From Streptomyces eurythermus (GTDB lineage: Bacteria > Actinomycetota > Actinomycetes > Streptomycetales > Streptomycetaceae), in assembly GCF_014649115.1 (NCBI RefSeq), contig NZ_BMSK01000006.1:387369-451368 (forward strand): a stretch of 64,000 nucleotides of DNA, written 5' to 3'. A program made the translations under genes and the position numbers. This document shows positions 16,755 to 24,910 of the stretch, in pieces. A model generated the notes under the pieces. It ran no database searches. It was not told the origin of the DNA and was given only the letters and a program-made list of their open reading frames with translations. The stretch's first letter is position 1, and each line of letters begins with the position of its first letter.

Positions 16755-17600
16755 TCAGACGACGTCGGCGAGGCGGTCCACCTGGTCGGGGTCGAGGCCG
16801 TAGCAGTAGAGCATGACCTCGTCGGCGCCCAGGTCGCCGAAGGCGGTGATCGCGGCGCGGATCTCGGAGGGTGTGGTGAGCAGCCCGGCGACCATGCGGT
16901 CGGCCATGCCGGTGAAGGTGTAGTAGGCGTGCATGGCGGCCCGGGCGTCGGCGACGACCTCGTCGGGGCCGAGCGCGACATTGACCTGTGCGACCATGCG
17001 GGGTTCGCCGTCGCGGCCGTACTCCTTCCAGAACGCGCGGACGGTCTCGAACATGCCGCCCGCCCAGGCCGGTGCCGCGGCGGAGAGGAAGCCGTCGCCC
17101 CAGCGTGCGACGCGTTCCAGCGCGGGGGGCTGGAAGCCGCCGAACAGCACCTCGGGGCCGCCGGGCCGGGCGGGAGCGGGGCCGATCGGGCCGGCCCCGT
17201 CGCCGTACGGCCGGCCGGACCACAGGCGGCGCAGCACCGCCATCTGTTCGTCCAGGCGCCGGCCCCGGGTGCGCTTGTCGATGCCGGTGACCTGGTGATC
17301 GTCGTCCCGGCCGCCGATGCCGAGGCCGAGGACCAGGCGGCCACCGGTCATCCGGTCCAGCGTGGCGGCCTGCTTGGCCAGGAGGGCGGTGTCCCGCAGC
17401 GGGGCGAGGAGCACCTCGGTCTGGATCCGGACGCGGGAGGTCGCGCCCGCGAGAACGGCGAGGGCCACCAGGGGCTCGGGGTTGTGGTAGACGAGCCGGT
17501 CGAGCAGGCCGAGCGTGCTGAAAGGACCGGCGTCGGCGCGCCGGGCCCAGGTGAGCAGAGTGGTGGGGTCGCCGATGGGCAGGCCGATACCGACGTTCAT
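16755..17600 (-). CDS. LLM class flavin-dependent oxidoreductase
   Basis: A 281-residue luciferase-like monooxygenase-family protein: N-terminal MNVGIGLPIGDP strand, RVRIQTEVLLAPLRD, and LDRMTGGRLVLGLGIGGRDDDH, typical of F420- or FMN-dependent members. In Streptomyces most are F420-dependent, but the cofactor cannot be settled from sequence alone. It has its own promoter (17726-17754), so it is transcribed apart from the operon upstream on the same strand. Confidence 0.88.
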   Translation of the reverse strand: MNVGIGLPIGDPTTLLTWARRADAGPFSTLGLLDRLVYHNPEPLVALAVLAGATSRVRIQTEVLLAPLRDTALLAKQAATLDRMTGGRLVLGLGIGGRDDDHQVTGIDKRTRGRRLDEQMAVLRRLWSGRPYGDGAGPIGPAPARPGGPEVLFGGFQPPALERVARWGDGFLSAAAPAWAGGMFETVRAFWKEYGRDGEPRMVAQVNVALGPDEVVADARAAMHAYYTFTGMADRMVAGLLTTPSEIRAAITAFGDLGADEVMLYCYGLDPDQVDRLADVV

Positions 17601-17725
17601 GAAGGAGCCTCCGAAAGGAAGGAAGGGTCGACAAAGACAACTGCCGCCCCTCCGGCACCTCGGGGAGGTGGGACGCTCCCGCTCTGCGGCGTATTTCCGG
17701 GGGAGCTTCTCGTCGAAGTGTCCTC

Positions 17726-17754
17726 ACCCTAGGACAGCCGACTTCCGGCAGCAA
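17726..17754 (-). promoter_or_regulatory. Probable sigma-HrdB-type promoter for the LLM oxidoreductase
   Basis: On the minus strand TTGCTG (17749-17754) and TAGGGT (17726-17731) are separated by exactly 17 bp, a good match to vegetative Streptomyces promoters. It implies a leader of about 115 nt before the ATG at 17600. Confidence 0.55.
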
Positions 17755-17780
17755 TCCAATTCCGGCCACGCGCCCGCCCG

Positions 17781-18680
17781 TTACCGAGTTCCCGGGCCGG
17801 GCGGGAGTGGGGGACGGGTGGCGAAGCACCAGCGGTTGGCCGCCAAGGCGTCGTCCGGTTCGGGGCGGGGGCCACGGCCGTGTACGGCGGTGAAGTCGAA
17901 CGGCGTGCGGGCGGTCACCGTCCAGCCGCGCGCGGTGAGGTCGCCCGCCGTGTCGGGACGTGGCCCGCCGTCGAACAGGGCGAGCAGGTCGATGCCGGCC
18001 CGCTGCCGGGCGGCGGCGTAGACCGGACTGGCCCGTACCCGCGGTGCCTCGACGCCCGGTTTCACCTCGTAGGCCAGGGAACTGCCCGGGGCGCTCAGCC
18101 GGTCGATCGTGTCCACGAGGCGGCGCTCGGCCGCCGCCGGGAGGTAGAGCAGCAGCCCCTCGGCGAGCCACGCGGTGGGCGCGGCGGCGTGGAAACCCGC
18201 CGCCCGCAGAGCCTCGGACCAGTCGAGCCGGAGATCGGCCGCCAGGACCCGGCGCCGGGCCGTGGGGACGGCGCCGACCCGGTCGAGCACCGCTTGTTTG
18301 AACGTCAGCATCCCGGCGGTGTCCACCTCGTGGACCACACAGCCCGGCGGCCAGTCGAGCCGGAACGCCCGGCAGTCCAGGCCCGCCCCCAGCAGGACCA
18401 CCTGCCGCACGCCCTGGCGCGCCGCGCGGAGCAGGTGGTCGTCCAGGACGCGGGTGCGCAGGCCGAAGTACCGCCCGAGCCGGCCCCACAGCGGGTCGGC
18501 CTCGCCGGCGGGCACCTGTTCCGGGCGGACCGGCCAGCCGGCCGAGGCCGGCGCTGCGCGCACGAAGTGCTCCGCGAACGGATCTTGGGCCAGGGCGTCG
18601 GGACGATGGGTCTCGATGGCCCGGGCCGCGGCCACCAGCAGGGCCGTGCGGCCCACACCCGCCGCGACGGCGGGGTTCAC
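17781..18680 (-). CDS. Class I SAM-dependent methyltransferase (leucine carboxyl methyltransferase-like)
   Basis: A 299-residue protein of the actinobacterial TIGR00027-type family: N-terminal GVGRTALLVAAARAIETHRPDA, AdoMet-binding VVLLGAGLDCRAFRL, VHEVD, and WLAEGLLLYLP. Members methylate small molecules, mostly of unknown identity. The GTG start at 18680 overlaps the stop of the isochorismatase-like gene (GTGA), so it is the last cistron of a coupled four-gene operon. The context implies methylation of whatever the operon makes. Confidence 0.9.
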   Translation of the reverse strand: MNPAVAAGVGRTALLVAAARAIETHRPDALAQDPFAEHFVRAAPASAGWPVRPEQVPAGEADPLWGRLGRYFGLRTRVLDDHLLRAARQGVRQVVLLGAGLDCRAFRLDWPPGCVVHEVDTAGMLTFKQAVLDRVGAVPTARRRVLAADLRLDWSEALRAAGFHAAAPTAWLAEGLLLYLPAAAERRLVDTIDRLSAPGSSLAYEVKPGVEAPRVRASPVYAAARQRAGIDLLALFDGGPRPDTAGDLTARGWTVTARTPFDFTAVHGRGPRPEPDDALAANRWCFATRPPLPPGPGTR

Positions 18681-19321
18681 TCCGGCGGCCGCGCGGACGT
18701 CTCCTCCTCGGCCCGGTACACCGGTGCGGTCCACGCCCGGGGGTCGTCCGCGGTGATGGTCCGGGCGCCGTAGACGAGCCGCATGAACCTCAGCACCGCG
18801 TCGTACGGCAGGTGCAGCGCGGCCGTGCAGTCCGTCAGGACGGTCACGTGGAAGCCCTTCTGGAACGCCGTGCGGGCGGTGGTGTCCACGCACACGTCCG
18901 CGTACAGCCCGGCGAGGACCACATGGCTCACGCCCCGCGCGCCGAGGTACTCCTCGAAGCCGTCGGACAGGAAGGCGTCGAAGCAGGCGCGTTTGGTGAA
19001 CACCCGCTCGCCCGGGGCCGGGACGACGGCGTGGAACCGCGCGCCCCATGAGCCCTCCAGGCACTTGGGCCGCTTGCCGAGCGTACGGTCCCGCAACCGC
19101 CAGCCGGGGCCCTGGTGTTCGGGGTCGCCGACGAAGCGTACGAAGAGCACCTCCACGCCCGTCTCGCGCGCCCGGGCCACCGCCCGGACACAGCCGGCGA
19201 CGGCCCGTTCCATCACGGCCATGTCCTTGCCGAAGCGGGCCAGGGCCGCCGGGCCGGCGCAGAAGTCGTTCTGCAGGTCCACGACCAGCAGGGCCGTCCT
19301 GTCCGGTTCCGCGCTGGTCAT
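18677..19321 (-). CDS. Isochorismatase-like cysteine hydrolase
   Basis: A 214-residue hydrolase with the triad of the family: Asp15 in LLVVDLQNDF, Lys110 in FTKRACFDAF and Cys144 in GLYADVCVDTT. The Cys makes it nicotinamidase- or N-carbamoyl-hydrolase-like rather than a true phenazine/siderophore isochorismatase, some of which lack it. ATG 19321 overlaps the dehydrogenase-like gene upstream (ATGA), and its stop overlaps the methyltransferase. Its substrate is unknown. Confidence 0.9.
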   Translation of the reverse strand: MTSAEPDRTALLVVDLQNDFCAGPAALARFGKDMAVMERAVAGCVRAVARARETGVEVLFVRFVGDPEHQGPGWRLRDRTLGKRPKCLEGSWGARFHAVVPAPGERVFTKRACFDAFLSDGFEEYLGARGVSHVVLAGLYADVCVDTTARTAFQKGFHVTVLTDCTAALHLPYDAVLRFMRLVYGARTITADDPRAWTAPVYRAEEETSARPPE

Positions 19322-20451
19322 GACCCGCCGACCAGGACGTCGCCTCTCGGGGCCCCGCCGGTTCGGGAGGCGTCGAGCAGGGAGAGCAGGGCGTCGACCA
19401 CGGCGCTGGTGGAGTGCCGCCCGCCGAGGTCCGGGGTGCGTACGCCCCGCTCGTCCAGGGCGCGCAGGGCCTGCTCGGTGGCCCGTACCGCTCCGGGGCA
19501 TCCGGCGTGGCGTTCCGCGACGAGCGCCGCGGCGCGGATCGTCGCGACCGGGTTGACGAGGTCCCGGCCCGCCAGGTCGTCGGCGGATCCGTGGACCGTC
19601 TGGTACTCGACCAGGCCGGACAGCCCGGGATCGAGGCAGACGTTCTCGGTGCACCGGCTCTCCTGCCGGCCGGAACCGAACCGGTCGAGCAGCACGACGT
19701 GCATGATGTCGGCCCACTCGTTCCCGGCGACGATCAGCGCCCGCTCGGGCAGCCCGTGGGTGATCAGATCGCGGTTGACCGTGTCCGGCTGGAACAGGTC
19801 GACGCGTATGCCGAGCCGGTCCGCGAGTCCGGCCACCCAGGCGTCGAGGGCGCCGTCCAGCAGGTGGAACTTGTAGGCCATGACGATGCGGTCGGGCGGT
19901 CCGTCCGGCCACTCGCGCCGGGCCCGGCGCAGGGCGTACGTGACCACGGCCTCGGTGATCTCCCGGCTGAAGGTCATGGTGCGGGTGACCTCGCCCTGCG
20001 TGTGCCGGTTGTCCCCGGTGTAGAACCCCTGGGCCTGGTCCCGCACCAGCAGCAGCGAGCGGCCGGCGCCGGTGAGGAGATCGACCTTCACGGAGCGCAG
20101 CCGCTGCCGGACAAGGTAGAGCGACTGGGCGTTGACGGCGGTGCGGAAGACCGCCCGGACGCCCCGCGCGGCCAGGGTGCGGCAGAACCGCTCGTAGTGG
20201 TCCGCGTCCTCGGCGGTCAGCGCCTGGATCCTGGCCACGTCCCCTTCGGCGCGCAGCGACCGGTACGAGTGGTAGAGGCGGGGGGAGCGCTCGATCGCCA
20301 CGCCGTGCGGAAGCCCGGCGGTCAACGCGCCGAGCACCCGCTCGAAGACGTCCGCGACCTCGGGCCCGGTGCCCCGGCCCACCGCCAGTCCGACAACGGG
20401 CCGCACGGTGCCCGGTTCCCCTGCGGGCGCGGCGACTTGGGGGAGGCTCAT
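19318..20451 (-). CDS. Isocitrate/isopropylmalate dehydrogenase family protein (divergent)
   Basis: A 377-residue beta-decarboxylating dehydrogenase homologue. Recognisable: N-terminal GRGTGPEV, substrate loop RDQAQGFYTGDNRHTQGE (canonical RExTxGxYFG), the NEWADIMHVVLLD helix with metal Asp, and VHGSADDLAGRDLVNPVATI near the C terminus. The substrate loop differs enough from LeuB or Icd that a (2R,3S)-malate-type compound other than isopropylmalate is plausible. The usual catalytic Lys region reads YKFHLLD. Its place between an EF-hand gene and a cysteine hydrolase, with ATGA overlaps on both sides, suggests a specialised pathway, not leucine synthesis. Confidence 0.85.
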   Translation of the reverse strand: MSLPQVAAPAGEPGTVRPVVGLAVGRGTGPEVADVFERVLGALTAGLPHGVAIERSPRLYHSYRSLRAEGDVARIQALTAEDADHYERFCRTLAARGVRAVFRTAVNAQSLYLVRQRLRSVKVDLLTGAGRSLLLVRDQAQGFYTGDNRHTQGEVTRTMTFSREITEAVVTYALRRARREWPDGPPDRIVMAYKFHLLDGALDAWVAGLADRLGIRVDLFQPDTVNRDLITHGLPERALIVAGNEWADIMHVVLLDRFGSGRQESRCTENVCLDPGLSGLVEYQTVHGSADDLAGRDLVNPVATIRAAALVAERHAGCPGAVRATEQALRALDERGVRTPDLGGRHSTSAVVDALLSLLDASRTGGAPRGDVLVGGS

Positions 20452-20984
20452 CGGACGGTGCCCGCGGTGAGGTGGTCGCCGGGGATGCCGGACTTCTCCG
20501 GGCGGTAGTAGTCCCGGATGCCGTCCGCCCAGGTGGTCACGGGGACGCGGTCGCCGTCGACGGGCTGGAAGGCGTCGAACAGGGCGTCGATGTTGGGGCG
20601 CTGGAATCCGATGGCCGTCATCAGGGCGGTGAAGTGCGCGCGTTCGACGAGGCCGTCACCGTCCGGGTCGCCGATGGTGGCGAGGGCGTCCGCGAACTCG
20701 TCGACCGTGGCGTCGAACCGCTCCGGGTCGAGCACGACCGCGGCGAACTCCTCGGGGCTCACGCGCCCGTCACCGTCGGCGTCCAGTTCCTGGAGGAGTG
20801 TCTGCCAGTAGCCGCGGAAGGCGTCGAGCAGCCTGCTCTTCGCGCTGTCGCCGGCCTCGGGCACCGCCGCGATGACCCGCGTGCCCATCAGCTCGAAGTC
20901 GTCCGCTTCGAGGACGCCGTTGCCGTCGGCGTCGAACAGGGAGAAGACGAGCTGGACGCGGTCGTTCGCCTCGGTGGTGGGCAT
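20448..20984 (-). CDS. EF-hand calcium-binding protein (calerythrin-like)
   Basis: A 178-residue, soluble, acidic protein with three canonical EF-hand loops (DADGNGVLEADD, DADGDGRVSPEE, DPDGDGLVERAH) and a degenerate fourth site near the C terminus (PVDGDRVPV). This fits the calerythrin/sarcoplasmic calcium-binding group found in actinobacteria. No signal peptide is seen. ATG 20984 is preceded by AAGGGG. It is the first cistron of the four-gene operon and overlaps the next gene by 4 nt, so calcium may be sensed or buffered with the enzymes that follow. Its 293-bp upstream region (20985-21277) shows no clear promoter by eye. Confidence 0.9.
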   Translation of the reverse strand: MPTTEANDRVQLVFSLFDADGNGVLEADDFELMGTRVIAAVPEAGDSAKSRLLDAFRGYWQTLLQELDADGDGRVSPEEFAAVVLDPERFDATVDEFADALATIGDPDGDGLVERAHFTALMTAIGFQRPNIDALFDAFQPVDGDRVPVTTWADGIRDYYRPEKSGIPGDHLTAGTVR

Positions 20985-21277
20985 GGTGTGTCCCCTTACG
21001 ACGGAAGAGCGGTTCGGCGGATGACCGAAGGGCTGTCGGGAGCGTTGAAGAGCCGCCCGGCGGACGCCGGCGGATCCCGGCCCTGCGGCCCGACCACTAT
21101 CGGCACGCCCCTGCCGCCCCGGCGCGGAAAGCCGGGCGCGTGCACACGAAAGGAGGGAATCCGCGGGCCGGCGCATGAAACGCCGCCATCCTGGAAAGCA
21201 CCCCCGGCCACCACCCGTGACCAGGCCCGGTGACCCCGCCCCGACACCCGCCGGAATCACCCCGTCGGCCATGGACC

Positions 21278-22168
21278 TCACCCGCGCGTGCGGACGAGAT
21301 CGTGGGTGAGGTCGGTGAAGGCGCGCGCGGCGGCGCTCTGGTAGGCGTCGGTGCGGGTGAGGAGCGCGACGGTGCGCACCGGCAGGGGCGGGTCGAGGGG
21401 GACGAGGGTGAGGTGGGGGTGGTCGTGGGCGATGGCGTCGGGGAGGACGGTGGCCAGCGTGGTGCGCTGGACGATCGCGGTGAGGGCCTGGATGGAGTTG
21501 GCCTCCACCGCCGTGCGGGGGCTGATGCCGTGCCGGGCGAAGTAGTCGTCGATGTGGGTACGGGTGGCGAAGTCGCCGGTGAGCAGGGCCAGTTGCATCC
21601 GGGTGAGGTTCTCCACGGGCAGTGCGCGGTGATCGTCGGCGCCATGACGGGCGCTGGTGACCAGGGTGAGGGCCTCGGTGAACAGTTCGGTGGCGGTGAT
21701 GCCGGGCAGGTGGGTTCCGGTGAAGGCGATGCCGAGGTCGATCTCGTCGGCGAGCAGACCGGCCTCGATGCGGTCCTGGGTCATCTCCCGCAGGGTCAGG
21801 GTGATGCCGGGGTGGCGGCTGTGGAGCTCGGCGGCGAGCGGGCCGGTGAGGTACGCGGTGAAGGTGGGGGTGACGGCGAGGCGCAGATGGCCGCGGGTGA
21901 GGTCCCGCACGTCGTGGACGGCCCGCTCGGCGGCGGCGAGGTCGCGCAGGGCACGGCGGGCGTGGTGGGCGTACGCCTCGCCGGCGTCCGTCAGGCGCAC
22001 GCTACGGCCGGTGCGGTCCAGCAGCTGCGCACCCAGCAACCGCTCGAGCTGCTTGATCTGCTGGGAGAGCGTGGGCTGGGAGACGTGCAGCTCTTCGGCG
22101 GCGCGGGTGAAGGTGCCGTTCTCCACCACGGCGAGCAGATAGCGCAGATGACGCAGTTCCAGGGCCAT
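21278..22168 (-). CDS. cynR: LysR-type transcriptional regulator of the cyanate locus (CynR-like)
   Basis: A 296-residue LysR regulator: N-terminal helix-turn-helix ELRHLRYLLAVVENGTFTRAAEELHVSQPTLSQQIKQLE, then a periplasmic-binding-like effector domain. ATG 22168 is used; the longer frame upstream would read through the operator region. The gene diverges from a carbonic anhydrase remnant and cyanase, the layout of cyn loci, where CynR activates transcription when cyanate is present. A LysR box overlaps the start region (22176-22194). Confidence 0.88.
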   Translation of the reverse strand: MALELRHLRYLLAVVENGTFTRAAEELHVSQPTLSQQIKQLERLLGAQLLDRTGRSVRLTDAGEAYAHHARRALRDLAAAERAVHDVRDLTRGHLRLAVTPTFTAYLTGPLAAELHSRHPGITLTLREMTQDRIEAGLLADEIDLGIAFTGTHLPGITATELFTEALTLVTSARHGADDHRALPVENLTRMQLALLTGDFATRTHIDDYFARHGISPRTAVEANSIQALTAIVQRTTLATVLPDAIAHDHPHLTLVPLDPPLPVRTVALLTRTDAYQSAAARAFTDLTHDLVRTRG

Positions 22169-22175
22169 ACCGCGA

Positions 22176-22227
22176 CTATAGGTGACGACTATAGGGGCTA
22201 GGTCCAGCAAGTCTTGGACGCTATAGC
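22176..22227. promoter_or_regulatory. Probable CynR operator: three CTATAG hexamers with a LysR box
   Basis: CTATAG occurs at 22176, 22189 and 22221 in the divergent cynR/cynS control region. The first two form ATAG-N7-CTAT (22178-22192), an exact inverted repeat with LysR-box spacing. The third lies in the palindrome GCTATAGC (22220-22227). Such clustering in GC-rich DNA is unlikely by chance. Confidence 0.6.
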
Positions 22228-22315
22228 TGCCGGTCGTGCAGGGTGGGATGCGCCAGCCCGACAGGGGCGGCGATCCCGTCCGAGGGAGTGACCCGAGGCG
22301 AAGGGAAGTGACCCC

Positions 22316-22914
22316 GTGCATGATCTCGCCGAGGGCGTCGCGCGGTTCCAGCGGGACGTCTTCCCGGCCGAGGAGGGGCCTCTTCGCCCGCTTGGCCGGT
22401 CAGCACAGCCCGCACACCCTGTTCATCAGCTGCTCGGACGCCCGTGTCGTCCCGGAGCTGATCACCGGCAGTGAACCGGGCGAGCTGTTCGTCGTCCGCA
22501 CCGCCGGCAACCTCCGCCCACGGCCCCTGTCCGGACGGGGTCGCGGCGAGCGTCGAGTACGTCGAGTACGCCGTCGCGGTCCTGGGTGTCCGGGACGTCG
22601 TGGTGTGCGGTCGTTCGGCGTGCGGCGCGATGACCGCCCTCGCCCGGCGCCACGACCTGTCCGGCACCCAGGCGGTCGCCGGCCGGCTGCGGCATGCCGA
22701 CGCCTCCCAGGCCCGTGCGACCCGGGCCGGCGACGTCGACGCGCTGGTACGGCACAACGTGCTCGCGCAACTGGCCGACCTGGCCACCCACCCCTCGGTC
22801 GCCCGCGCCCTGGCGCAGCGGACGCTCACCCCGCACGGCTGGGTCTACGACATCCCCACCGGCCGTGTCGACGTCCTCACCCCCACCGGTCACCCGACCG
22901 CCCTGGCGTCCTGA
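22316..22914 (+). pseudogene. Beta-carbonic anhydrase pseudogene (cynT-like)
   Basis: Beta-class carbonic anhydrase sequence is spread over three frames. It starts at GTG 22316 (VHDLAEGVARFQRDVFPAE), shifts near 22370-22382 to the frame encoding LFARLAGQHSPHTLFISCSDARV and VVRTAGNL, and shifts again near 22515 to the frame encoding HGPCPDGVAASVEY and the C terminus, ending at 22914. A 9-bp duplication (22552-22569, GTCGAGTAC twice) adds VEY. The zinc ligand His of CGHSxCG is Arg (CGT, 22612-22614). Several independent lesions mean true decay, not one base-calling error. An intact enzyme would recycle bicarbonate for the cyanase downstream. Confidence 0.88.
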
Positions 22915-22966
22915 CCTCCCCTTCTCGCGGACTCCCCGCGACGAACCCGTAAGGAATGTGATTCCC

Positions 22967-23437
22967 ATGGTGCACGCCCAGTTCGACCCCGCCGCCCGTC
23001 AGGCCCTCGCCGTGAAGGCGGTCGAGGCCAAGACGCGCAAGAACCTGTCCTGGGAGCGGATCGCCGAGGCCTCGGGTCTGTCGGTGGCCTTCACCACCGC
23101 CGCCCTGCTCGGCCAGCACGCCCTGCCGGAAGAGCCGGCCAAGGCCGTCGCGAAGCTGCTGGACCTGGACGAGGAGGCGGTGATGCTCCTGCAGACCATC
23201 CCCACCCGCGGCTCCATCCCCGGCGGCATCCCCACCGACCCGACGATCTACCGCTTCTACGAGATGCTCCAGGTCTACGGCACCACCCTGAAGGCACTCG
23301 TCCACGAGCAGTTCGGTGACGGCATCATCTCCGCGATCAACTTCAAGCTGGACGTGAAGAAGGTCGCCGACCCCGAGGGCGGCGAGCGCGCGGTCATCAC
23401 CCTGGACGGCAAGTACCTGCCGACCAAGCCCTTCTGA
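22967..23437 (+). CDS. cynS: Cyanate hydratase (cyanase)
   Basis: A 156-residue protein, the same length as E. coli CynS. The catalytic residues fall at the same positions: Arg96 and Glu99 in TIYRFYEML, and Ser122 in GIISAINFKLD. The enzyme converts cyanate and bicarbonate to ammonia and carbon dioxide and works as a decamer of dimers in the cytosol. AAGGA lies upstream of ATG 22967. It follows the carbonic anhydrase remnant by 52 bp and is probably under CynR control. Confidence 0.97.
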   Translation: MVHAQFDPAARQALAVKAVEAKTRKNLSWERIAEASGLSVAFTTAALLGQHALPEEPAKAVAKLLDLDEEAVMLLQTIPTRGSIPGGIPTDPTIYRFYEMLQVYGTTLKALVHEQFGDGIISAINFKLDVKKVADPEGGERAVITLDGKYLPTKPF

Positions 23438-23563
23438 GTACTCGCTCCGCACGGAGACCGCCCCGGCGGAGCCGCAGGCCCCGCGTGACCCGGACATGCC
23501 GAGACAGGGGGTCGCGCGGTGCCGTCGGCCGGGGCCCGGCGGAGCGGTGAGAGAATTGCCGGC

Positions 23564-24538
23564 GTGAAGGCAACAACCAGTGACATCGAGAAGGCGGCCG
23601 AGGTGCTGCGCGCCGGGGGCCTGGTGGCCCTCCCGACGGAGACCGTCTACGGTCTGGGCGCCAACGCCGAAGACCCCGCCGCCGTCTCGCGCATCTTCCA
23701 GGTCAAGGGGCGCCCGCCCACCCACCCGCTGATCGTCCACATCGGTGGCGCGGAACATCTGGACGAGTGGGTCGAAGAGGTGCCCGCGACGGCGCGCCTG
23801 CTGGCCGAGCACTTCTGGCCGGGTCCCCTCACCCTGGTCCTGCGGCGCGGCCGGCGGGTGCCCCTGGAAGCGACCGGCGGCCTGGAGACGGTGGCCGTGC
23901 GCGTGCCCGACCACCCGGTGGCACTCGCGCTGCTGGCGGCCTTCGGCGGCGGTGTCACGGCTCCGTCCGCCAACCGCTTCGGCTCGGTCAGCCCCACCAC
24001 GGCGCACCACGTCCGCGCGGAGCTCGGTGAGGGCGTCGACTTCGTGCTCGACGGCGGCCCCTGCGAGGTCGGCGTCGAGTCGACCATCGTCGACGCCACG
24101 GGCGAGGTCCCGGCCATCCTCCGGCCCGGCGGAGTGACCCGTGAGGACCTCGAAGCGGTGCTGGGGCGCCCGGTCGCCGTCCCCGCCACGAGCCAGGTCC
24201 GGGTGCCCGGCCAGCACCCGTCGCACTACGCGCCGCGGGCGCGGGTCGTCCTCGTCGAGCCGGAGAAGGTCGTCGCCGAGGCGGAGCAGGCGCAGGAGCT
24301 GGGACACCGGGTGGGTGTCCTGCTTCCCGCCCCGTTCGCCGGTGCCTCGGTGAAGACGCACGTCGTGGAGACCGTCCCCGATTCGATGGCCGACTACGCG
24401 CGCGGGCTGTACGGGCTCCTGCGCGAGCTCGACCAGCGGGGGTGCGACCTCATCGTGGCGTCCCTGCCGGCGGAGGAGGGACTGGGACTCGCGATCGCCA
24501 ACCGGCTCCGGCGCGCCGCGGGACCCCGGCCTTCCTGA
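23564..24538 (+). CDS. L-threonylcarbamoyladenylate synthase (Sua5/YrdC)
   Basis: A 324-residue long-form Sua5: an N-terminal YrdC domain (ALPTETVYGLGANA, KGRPPTHPLIVHI, HFWPGPLTLVL, PSANRFGSVSPT) and a C-terminal Sua5 domain introduced by PGQHPSHYAPRA. It makes threonylcarbamoyl-AMP for the t6A37 modification of ANN-decoding tRNAs. GTG 23564 is chosen because KATTSDIEKAAEVL matches the usual N terminus; GTG 23519 would add 15 residues. No strong Shine-Dalgarno is seen. Confidence 0.93.
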   Translation: MKATTSDIEKAAEVLRAGGLVALPTETVYGLGANAEDPAAVSRIFQVKGRPPTHPLIVHIGGAEHLDEWVEEVPATARLLAEHFWPGPLTLVLRRGRRVPLEATGGLETVAVRVPDHPVALALLAAFGGGVTAPSANRFGSVSPTTAHHVRAELGEGVDFVLDGGPCEVGVESTIVDATGEVPAILRPGGVTREDLEAVLGRPVAVPATSQVRVPGQHPSHYAPRARVVLVEPEKVVAEAEQAQELGHRVGVLLPAPFAGASVKTHVVETVPDSMADYARGLYGLLRELDQRGCDLIVASLPAEEGLGLAIANRLRRAAGPRPS

Positions 24539-24674
24539 CCGACCGTTCCAAAACCAGGTGCCGGGGGCGTCCCGGGCCGGACGCTTCCCGAGGCGGATAG
24601 CCGGAGCCGGCCGGACGGACGAGCCGGCGCGGGCCTCCTGGCGGCTTCGGGCCGTCCAGGCGAAGGCCGGCTCG

Positions 24675-24716
24675 ACAGCGAAGCGGCTCCTGCCGAGGCA
24701 GGAGCCGCTTCGCTGT
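24675..24716. terminator. 42-nt perfect palindrome, probable terminator
   Basis: The arms ACAGCGAAGCGGCTCCTGCC and its exact complement (24697-24716) are separated by only GA, forming a 19-bp stem with a CGAG tetraloop. It lies about 140 bp after the Sua5 stop. In the 372-bp stretch between Sua5 and the purine permease it is, with the operator at 24830, the only clear signal. Confidence 0.65.
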
Positions 24717-24829
24717 GCCGCCCCGGCGGCTGACGCCGGCCGAACTGCGGCGTCGCCGGGGCGAGTCGGCCGGTGCGGCCACCCTTGACGGCGGATCGAC
24801 GGGCTCACATACTGACGGCCGAATCGATG

Positions 24830-24845
24830 GCCAAATCGATTTGGC
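24830..24845. promoter_or_regulatory. 16-bp palindromic operator upstream of the purine operon
   Basis: GCCAAATCGATTTGGC is a perfect palindrome 65 bp before the permease start, and a second AATCGAT lies just left at 24822. The AATCGATT core with a central CG is typical of LacI-family operators. A LacI-type gene (28644-29684) closes the same gene group, so it is the likely binder. Confidence 0.55.
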
Positions 24846-24910
24846 TCACCGTCCGGGGCCGGATCGCGGCTGAAATCCGAGCGTGTCGTACGACCGAACG
24901 GAGCCCGAAC

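Noticed and set aside
18677..19321. Siderophore-type isochorismatase (EntB-like)
   Set aside because: No aryl carrier domain and no other siderophore gene nearby; the Asp-Lys-Cys triad fits general cysteine hydrolases.
19318..20451. Assignment as leuB (3-isopropylmalate dehydrogenase)
   Set aside because: The substrate loop and catalytic Lys region differ from LeuB, and the operon has no other leucine gene.
22316..22914. Carbonic anhydrase frameshifts as sequencing errors
   Set aside because: One error could explain one shift, but not two shifts, a 9-bp duplication and the loss of a zinc ligand together.
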